The translations under genes were made by a program, and so were the position numbers. DNA of 29,726 bases. Origin: JAEUKQ01 sp964414755 (GTDB taxonomy: Bacteria; Pseudomonadota; Alphaproteobacteria; JAEUKQ01). The notes beneath the pieces are model-generated. The model was given only the letters and a program-made list of their open reading frames with translations. It was not told the DNA's origin and ran no database searches. Shown here in pieces: positions 25,084 through 29,726 of the stretch (positions within the stretch are counted from its first letter, which is position 1; every line of letters starts with the position of its first letter). The stretch is taken from assembly GCA_964414755.1 (NCBI GenBank), contig CAYPXH010000017.1:1-29726 (forward strand), written 5' to 3'.

Positions 25084-25158
25084 AAGCTATGCCGAAAAAA
25101 TCTTAAAATATTAACAATCTTGAAGTGCAAGAACCAATCACCCTTGATCGCCCTCCTA

Positions 25159-25192
25159 TTCAATAAAAAACAAAGAGCCGTATCTGCCGGTG
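25159..25192 (-). terminator. Weak terminator-like element after 6S RNA
   Basis: On the minus strand a short CCG/CGG hairpin with a seven-base loop, extended by three A-T pairs across an internal loop, is followed by CTCTTTG and TTTTTT. The stem is poor, but the T run directly after the 6S RNA 3' end makes it a reasonable site for partial termination. Confidence 0.3.
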
Positions 25193-25202
25193 GTTTTTAT
25201 TT

Positions 25203-25335
25203 CTTCTGCGGCCCGCAACAAGCAGGTGGGCACCATATACCAAGACCACGATCCTGGCAGGGACAGTCCCCTAGAAGATAAGTATCGGCCCCAGGAATAG
25301 TCAACCTGTCGAACAGAACAGCTCTTGCGGCCACA
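25203..25335 (-). ncRNA. ssrS: 6S RNA
   Basis: This RNA binds sigma-70 RNA polymerase by mimicking an open promoter. On the minus strand the 5' segment GUGGCCGCAAGAGC pairs with a 3' segment containing GCUUGUUGCGGGCCGC to close the molecule. ACAGGU pairs with ACCUG on the inner side, then a large central bubble opens. The apical stem begins CCUGG/CCAGG and includes AGGG-GACUGU-CCCU. The 3' bubble strand has CGUGGUCUUGGUAUAUGG, close to the alphaproteobacterial consensus as I know it. Location between zapA and the cyclo-ligase gene is the conserved ssrS site. The 5' end lies right at the zapA stop, so processing from a zapA transcript is likely. Exact ends are approximate. Confidence 0.88.
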
Positions 25336-25647
25336 TTAACGCTTTTCTAATTTTTCAGCAAGGGTTTCAACACGTTTAATCAATTTTTCAACAACATCAA
25401 CCAATCCCGAAGTTTTTAGGTCGTCCCCTTTCCCAACTTTCTGGTTTGATAGCATCTGGCTCTCATGAATCAGCAATAGTCCAGCCATAATTAATAAGCG
25501 CGTTTGATCTGAAACACCTGATGAGCGTTTTAAATCATATAAACGGTTTGAAAGTTCCTGTCCTAGTTTTTTGACTTGTTCTTCCATACCATTCTCACAG
25601 GAAATATCATATTGATGTTCTAGTATGCTAATTTTTACTGTACTCAT
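25336..25647 (-). CDS. zapA: Cell division protein ZapA
   Basis: This 103-residue FtsZ-associated protein tethers and bundles FtsZ filaments. The N-terminal globular part (STVKISILEHQYDISC, then EEQVKKLGQELSNRL) and the family segment TRLLIMAGLLLIHE, followed by a C-terminal coiled coil (VDVVEKLIKRVETLAEKLEKR), are typical. Two adjacent ATGs exist; AAAGGAG lies five bases before the second (25647) but only two before the first, so I prefer the second. It lies 32 bases downstream of a small coiled-coil gene and ends at the 6S RNA. Confidence 0.92.
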   Translation of the reverse strand: MSTVKISILEHQYDISCENGMEEQVKKLGQELSNRLYDLKRSSGVSDQTRLLIMAGLLLIHESQMLSNQKVGKGDDLKTSGLVDVVEKLIKRVETLAEKLEKR

Positions 25648-25679
25648 CATATCTCCTTTAATTTAACGCTAACCCCAAA

Positions 25680-25904
25680 TTATTCTTTCAGAATCAGCTT
25701 TAACCGGTTGATAATATAATCTAACCGATCAGAAACAGCTTTTGTCTCTTGTTGCAACAATTGATACCGGTCATGCAAATTCTTTAAATCCTTTTCAAGA
25801 GCTTGTTTTTCTTTAAAATAGGAAACTTGATTTTGTATAATATCAGATTCCAATCTCGAAAGCGATACCGCCAGATGATCTATCAGCTGATGTAAATCCC
25901 TCAT
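25680..25904 (-). CDS. Small coiled-coil protein upstream of zapA (ZauP-like)
   Basis: This 74-residue protein is almost wholly heptad-patterned (LHQLIDHLAVSLSRLESDI; ALEKDLKNLHDRYQLLQQE; LDYIINRLKLIL), so a parallel or antiparallel coiled coil is expected. In Caulobacter a short coiled-coil protein encoded just upstream of zapA, ZauP, works with ZapA to focus the Z-ring. Position, size and composition here fit that role. Such proteins diverge quickly, so identity is an inference from context. AAAGG lies about 11 bases upstream of the ATG. It is probably co-transcribed with zapA. Confidence 0.7.
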   Translation of the reverse strand: MRDLHQLIDHLAVSLSRLESDIIQNQVSYFKEKQALEKDLKNLHDRYQLLQQETKAVSDRLDYIINRLKLILKE

Positions 25905-25980
25905 TCTCTAACAACCTTTTCTGATCTTTCGATACGCCCAGTACGAAACCACGCTTAAAAAAGCAACCGGAAGCAGGTGA

Positions 25981-26220
25981 TTATTCAATCCTTTTTAAGG
26001 GGCATTGGGATAAATGGCAAGACTTAATCAAAGAAAGTGGTTGGTGGATTTGACACAAATGACAGTAAATCATATTCTCGCGCCGTCCGCTCTCTTTTTC
26101 ACCCGAACGATTTTCATGCTTGTTTTTCTTTAACAGATTATAAAGCCGGATAAACCACCATAATCCGATGACCCCTATTATTATCAATATTGACTTAAAT
26201 AAGCCGGTCAGCGTAACCAC
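25981..26220 (-). CDS. Short membrane-anchored protein with CxxC...C-x4-C tail
   Basis: This 79-residue protein has one membrane helix (about residues 9-24), a basic linker rich in Lys/Arg/Glu, and a C-terminal cysteine cluster (MIYCHLCQIHQPL, then SCHLSQC) that could bind zinc. The build, helix then MxxCxxC, recalls the PP0621-like small proteins of proteobacteria, whose function is unknown. The GTG at 26220 is chosen because AAGGGAG lies six bases upstream; an in-frame TTG at 26250 precedes that site. It is 76 bases upstream of the zauP/zapA unit on the same strand and divergent from the acyl-CoA dehydrogenase gene. Confidence 0.6.
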   Translation of the reverse strand: MVTLTGLFKSILIIIGVIGLWWFIRLYNLLKKNKHENRSGEKESGRRENMIYCHLCQIHQPLSLIKSCHLSQCPLKRIE

Positions 26221-26314
26221 AACAATCTCCCTTAAATAAAGTGATGACAAACATAGCCTAATCTCATATTAATTAATCTATCGTCGTGTAAATAAATTAT
26301 TAGCCTGTTTCTAG

Positions 26315-26330
26315 AACATTGTAAAATGTT
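26315..26330. promoter_or_regulatory. Inverted repeat before the acyl-CoA dehydrogenase gene
   Basis: AACATT and AATGTT form a perfect 6-bp inverted repeat around GTAA, 20 bases before the ATG at 26351. It may be an operator. No convincing plus-strand promoter is seen in this A+T-rich 130-base divergent gap. On the minus strand TTTACA and TATGAG at 18-base spacing are a weak promoter candidate for the small membrane protein. Confidence 0.3.
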
Positions 26331-26350
26331 TCCCTTTATCTAGGTTGAGT

Positions 26351-28135
26351 ATGTCAAAATATATAGCACCAATTCGTGAGATAGTTTTTGGACTTGATGA
26401 GATTGTCCAACTTCCAGAGATTTTATCTTTTAAACAAACTGCGAAAAAGAGTGCACCAAAATTTGACGTTGCCTGGTTTGATCAAGCGCAACGTTTTGCA
26501 ACCGAGTTTTTATTGCCTTTATCTACACCCGAGAATCAAGAAGAAAGCATCGATCATTCCGGACAAGTTGTTTGTCCGCCTGGGTTTGAACGGGCATTCC
26601 AAGAATTTTATCGTCAGGGTTGGATGCATCCTTTGCATCAAAATAATATAACACAACCCATATGCTGGTCGTTGCAAGTTGCTTTACACGAGATATGGAA
26701 TGCCGCATGCCCCTCGTTAGCAGCAGTTTTTATTAATAGTCTTATATGTTTTAATACGATACAAGAATATGCCGCCCAGGAATTACAGCAGGCTTTTTTA
26801 CCACGACTTTTACATGGACATTTAACAGCCAGCCTAGCTTTAACAGAAGAACAAGCTGGATCAGATATACGCGCAATCAAAACAAAAGCCTGGCATGTTG
26901 GCCAACATTTTCGTTTAAGCGGCCATAAGCAGTGGATTAGCTACGGACAACACTCGCTAACCGAGGAAAAAATATATCTTACACTAGCCCGTCTTCAGGG
27001 AAGCCCAATTAGTGGTGAGCAATTATCATTGTTCATTGTACCACAATTGACAGGTATTGAACATAACCCAGATTTGCTGAACGATATATTATGCCAAAGC
27101 CTTGAAAAAAAATTTGCCTTTCCGGGTTGTCCAATTGCCAATATCAATTTTGGGACAAGCCGAGGAGCTGTTGCTTTTGCCGTGGGTAATCAGCAAAAAG
27201 GGCTTACTTACGTTGAAGATTTATTACAAATCCAACGCTTAATGATTTGTGCGCAAAACCTAGGAATCTGCGAACGCACTTATCAAGAAAGTGTTTTTTA
27301 TGCGCGCAACCGAATTCAAGGACAAACCACAAAAAATTCTGGCAGTTCACCAATTATTATGCACCCCGATATCCGACGTCTTTTGATGACAATGCGCACA
27401 CTTATTCAAGCAATGCGTCATGGTGTTTACTTTACAGCCGGTGCTCTTGATCGGGCTCGCAATCACTTTGATAAGCAAGAACAGCAACGTTATCTTGGAT
27501 TGTTTACCCTATTGCTACCTATTTTAAAAACATGGTCTAGTCAGTACAGCGTACATTTAACGACTTTAGCAACACATATTCATGGTGCCGCTGGTAATCG
27601 TAGTGATTCGATTATCCTGCAAAACATTCATAACACTTTAGCCAGTTTTTCACACGGCGGTACTAGTGGTATGCTATGTCAGCATGTTATTCAGCAAGAG
27701 TTAATAGATAAAAATGGCATTTCTGTTCGCGTTTTTCTTGATGGCATGCGCGAAACAATACCGACATTAACTCGTGAACTTGGCGAAGAGGGAACATCAA
27801 TTAGATTTTCTTTAGAAGCAAGTATCGATGCGCTTGAAGAAACAACAGACTGGATTTTAGAGAATTACCGACAGCACACAGCCCGAATCCTGGCTGGGTC
27901 TGTCCCCTACGTGCATCTTTTCGGTACGGTTTATTTAGGTTGGCTTCTGACAGAGGCAGTAATTTCCAGTAAGCGTTTGTTTAATATGGCCAAGATTGAT
28001 CCAGCTACTTACCAAAATAAATTGCTTACGGCCAAATTTTATGCTGATGCAATTTTGCCGCAAGCCGAGCAGGATGCTATTACAGTTATGGGTGGATGTT
28101 CAACAATTCTTGAAATGCCAATTGTTTCATTATAA
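26351..28135 (+). CDS. Acyl-CoA dehydrogenase family protein, probably lacking catalytic base
   Basis: This 594-residue protein has the size and architecture of the long acyl-CoA dehydrogenases that include DmdC-type enzymes. It has an N-terminal YIAPIREIVFGLDEIV segment, the FAD-domain motif LTEEQAGSDIRAIKTKA (164-180), KQWISYGQHSLTE (193-205), then HPDIRRLLMTMRTL (338-351) and a long C-terminal extension. It differs at key places. The usual IYEGT motif bearing the catalytic glutamate reads SHGGT (434-438), with G436 where Glu is expected. The GGxGY(I/L)EE motif is replaced by HGAAGNRSDS (411-420), and the YGGQG stretch near residue 95 is missing. It may be a non-catalytic or altered paralogue rather than an ordinary beta-oxidation enzyme. 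The ATG at 26351 is preferred over an in-frame TTG two codons upstream because TAGG falls just before it. hemB follows after 32 bases. Confidence 0.8.
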   Translation: MSKYIAPIREIVFGLDEIVQLPEILSFKQTAKKSAPKFDVAWFDQAQRFATEFLLPLSTPENQEESIDHSGQVVCPPGFERAFQEFYRQGWMHPLHQNNITQPICWSLQVALHEIWNAACPSLAAVFINSLICFNTIQEYAAQELQQAFLPRLLHGHLTASLALTEEQAGSDIRAIKTKAWHVGQHFRLSGHKQWISYGQHSLTEEKIYLTLARLQGSPISGEQLSLFIVPQLTGIEHNPDLLNDILCQSLEKKFAFPGCPIANINFGTSRGAVAFAVGNQQKGLTYVEDLLQIQRLMICAQNLGICERTYQESVFYARNRIQGQTTKNSGSSPIIMHPDIRRLLMTMRTLIQAMRHGVYFTAGALDRARNHFDKQEQQRYLGLFTLLLPILKTWSSQYSVHLTTLATHIHGAAGNRSDSIILQNIHNTLASFSHGGTSGMLCQHVIQQELIDKNGISVRVFLDGMRETIPTLTRELGEEGTSIRFSLEASIDALEETTDWILENYRQHTARILAGSVPYVHLFGTVYLGWLLTEAVISSKRLFNMAKIDPATYQNKLLTAKFYADAILPQAEQDAITVMGGCSTILEMPIVSL

Positions 28136-28167
28136 TTAGATTGTCCCTGTGCATAAGGTAAAAATTA

Positions 28168-29196
28168 ATGGTAGATGATATTTCTGTAGACTATATAAAT
28201 ACAAATCGCAATTTTCCGAAAACCCGTTTGCGGCGCAGTCGCCTAAAACCTTGGTTCCGCCAATTGCTTGCAGAAACACAATTAAGTACAGACGATTTAA
28301 TTCTACCTGTTTTTGTACATGAAGGGCAAGAAGCTCAAATCCCGATAGCTTCGATGCCAGGCATTTCCCGTCTATCACGCGAACAATTATTAAGAACAGC
28401 CGAAGAGGCTGCAAAACTTGGCATCCCCGCCCTTGCAATTTTTCCGGTAATCCCTGCAGATAAAAAATCAGCCCAAGCTGAAGAAGCATATAAAACAACT
28501 AATCTTTGCAATCAGGCCATACGTCAAATCAAAAGAAATATTCCAGAAATTGGCATTATATGCGATGTAGCTCTAGATCCGTACACAACCCACGGTCATG
28601 ATGGATTATTGATTGATAATGAGATCGATAATGACCAAACAATTGAAATACTGTGCCGCCAGGCAGTTACGCAGGCAGAAGCCGGCGCAGATATTGTTGC
28701 CCCATCAGATATGATGGATGGACGGGTTGGTGCCATTCGTACGTCACTTGATAAAGCAGGTTTTCCTAACTGCGCTATTCTTTCATACGCTGCCAAATAC
28801 GCATCGGCATTTTATGGCCCGTTCCGGCAAGCCCTTGGGTCAGCACAATCTCTGGGCAAGAAAGATAAAAAAAGTTATCAAATGAATCCAACAAACAGTG
28901 ATGAAGCCTTACATGAATGTGCTCTGGATGTTCAAGAAGGTGCCGACATACTAATGGTTAAGCCGGGCATGCCCTATTTGGATATTCTATACAGGGTAAA
29001 GAAAACCTTTTTGTTACCAACTTTTATATATCAGGTTAGTGGCGAGTATGCCATGATCCAGGCTGCGGAACAAAATGGATGGGGCAAAAGCGAGGCTTTA
29101 ATGTTTGAAAGTTTAATTGCTTTTAAACGCGCTGGTGCCGATGCAATCTTAACGTACTCGGCTTTAGAGACTGCTAAACACCTAAAACAGCGTTAG
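28168..29196 (+). CDS. hemB: Delta-aminolevulinic acid dehydratase (porphobilinogen synthase)
   Basis: This 342-residue cytosolic enzyme condenses two 5-aminolevulinate molecules into porphobilinogen for haem synthesis. The Schiff-base lysines lie in SYAAKYASAFYGPF (K210) and LMVKPGMPYLD (K265). The metal loop reads DVALDPYTTHGHDG (133-146): aspartates replace the zinc cysteines of the human/E. coli type, marking the zinc-independent, magnesium-responsive class frequent in alphaproteobacteria and pseudomonads. AAGGT precedes the ATG by eight bases. It may be co-transcribed with the acyl-CoA dehydrogenase gene, and its stop overlaps the opposing LysE-type gene by four bases. Confidence 0.96.
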   Translation: MVDDISVDYINTNRNFPKTRLRRSRLKPWFRQLLAETQLSTDDLILPVFVHEGQEAQIPIASMPGISRLSREQLLRTAEEAAKLGIPALAIFPVIPADKKSAQAEEAYKTTNLCNQAIRQIKRNIPEIGIICDVALDPYTTHGHDGLLIDNEIDNDQTIEILCRQAVTQAEAGADIVAPSDMMDGRVGAIRTSLDKAGFPNCAILSYAAKYASAFYGPFRQALGSAQSLGKKDKKSYQMNPTNSDEALHECALDVQEGADILMVKPGMPYLDILYRVKKTFLLPTFIYQVSGEYAMIQAAEQNGWGKSEALMFESLIAFKRAGADAILTYSALETAKHLKQR

Positions 29197-29726
29197 ACTT
29201 CGCAACCCCGAAGATTACAGCCCCTTACTATAGCTGCGTGATAAAAATCACATCTGCTGTAGAAGGTTGTTGATTGATTACTTATTGGTTTCTGGGGTTG
29301 ATGAAAAGTTTGTCCTGCGCCAAGATTTATACTGTGTGTTAAAATATAAAAACCAAAAGCAATTAGCAAAATTGCTGAAAACCGACTTAATCTTATTAAA
29401 ACAGCTTGGCTTAAACGGCTTTTGATAAACTTTGTAATAGCCGCCATTAAAATCCACCACACCAATGAGCCGATGAAAACAGCCACCACAAATAAAGCAA
29501 TAGAAAGTTGCCCATATACCGGATCGCTCAATTTACCCGTTCCATGACCAAGGACCCCAAAACTTGCCATAACAGCTGTCATCGAAAATAAGGTAATTGG
29601 GTTGAAGAAAGTTACAGAAAACGACCCAACAAATCCGGCAAACAAGGTTTTGGGGTCTGTGGGGTTATTGGCAAGTGGATAAGGCGGTGTTGCGCGACAT
29701 TCAATAATCCCAAGTGTTAATAATTC
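29193..29726 (-). CDS. LysE/RhtB-family exporter, 5' end cut by window
   Basis: The reading frame stays open to the right edge, so the N terminus (with the first membrane helices) is outside the window; about 177 residues are seen. GFVGSFSVTFFNPITLFSM matches the central LysE/RhtB segment with its conserved Asn-Pro. Three further membrane helices follow (about 29520-29460, 29450-29410 and 29390-29330). An unusual polar, cysteine-containing tail of about 35 residues (ending RGCNLRGCEV) extends past the last helix. The family exports amino acids such as lysine, threonine or homoserine lactones; the substrate is unknown. An in-frame TTG at 29645 is not the true start. It is tail-to-tail with hemB, overlapping by four bases. 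Confidence 0.8.
   Translation of the reverse strand, partial: ELLTLGIIECRATPPYPLANNPTDPKTLFAGFVGSFSVTFFNPITLFSMTAVMASFGVLGHGTGKLSDPVYGQLSIALFVVAVFIGSLVWWILMAAITKFIKSRLSQAVLIRLSRFSAILLIAFGFYILTHSINLGAGQTFHQPQKPISNQSTTFYSRCDFYHAAIVRGCNLRGCEV

Noticed and set aside
1..29726. Mobile elements, CRISPR arrays, prophage or defence genes
   Set aside because: No transposase, integrase, long terminal repeats, regular spacer-repeat pattern or phage genes are seen; the tRNA-Glu gene has no adjacent integrase or duplicated 3' end.

Overview
This is a chromosomal window from a low-G+C alphaproteobacterium (roughly 40% G+C by eye). The evidence is gene order and family type. A 6S RNA lies between zapA and the 5-formyltetrahydrofolate cyclo-ligase gene. 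The run yebC-ruvC-ruvA-ruvB-ybgC-tolQ-tolR-tolA-tolB-pal-cpoB-tilS-ftsH-folP-glmM is present, and rluD-rpoH lies beside purA. FolP carries an alphaproteobacterial-type N-terminal extension, and HemB is of the aspartate-rich, zinc-independent type. I cannot fix the order; Rhodospirillales/Acetobacterales-like or a related low-G+C lineage is the best guess. I see no phage, insertion sequence, CRISPR array or other mobile element.

Layout. Positions 1-2100: a minus-strand pair (a three-helix membrane protein, then an exported serine hydrolase with a penicillin-binding fold), followed by a tRNA-Glu(CTC) with a clear promoter. Positions 2131-4591: a low-specificity threonine aldolase and a DHA3-type MFS exporter, divergent, with two good sigma-70 promoters and two perfect inverted repeats between them. 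Positions 4599-6915: a small membrane protein divergent from rluD, then rpoH. Positions 6910-25904: a nearly unbroken minus-strand core block of zauP-like, zapA, 6S RNA, fthC, ymdB-like, yebC, ruvCAB, ybgC, tolQRAB-pal-cpoB, tilS, ftsH, folP, glmM, thiD, purA. Positions 25981-29726: a short membrane/zinc-ribbon-like protein, a diverged acyl-CoA dehydrogenase lacking the usual catalytic glutamate, hemB, and a LysE-type exporter cut by the window end.

How it works together. ZapA/ZauP and Tol-Pal-CpoB cover Z-ring organisation and envelope constriction. RuvABC resolves Holliday junctions. FtsH and RpoH form a proteostasis pair: in several proteobacteria FtsH degrades sigma-32. FolP with the cyclo-ligase serves folate metabolism, GlmM peptidoglycan and LPS precursors, ThiD thiamine, PurA adenylate and HemB tetrapyrroles. 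Retention of these pathways argues against an extreme obligate endosymbiont. Many genes in the Ruv/Tol block overlap by 1-4 bases or abut, so tight co-transcription and translational coupling are likely.

The genes are mostly ordinary housekeeping functions. The points most worth a second look are the divergent 3196-3352 promoter region with a palindrome at the predicted transcription start, the apparently catalytically incomplete acyl-CoA dehydrogenase, the start-proximal hairpin in folP, and the small proteins beside zapA.
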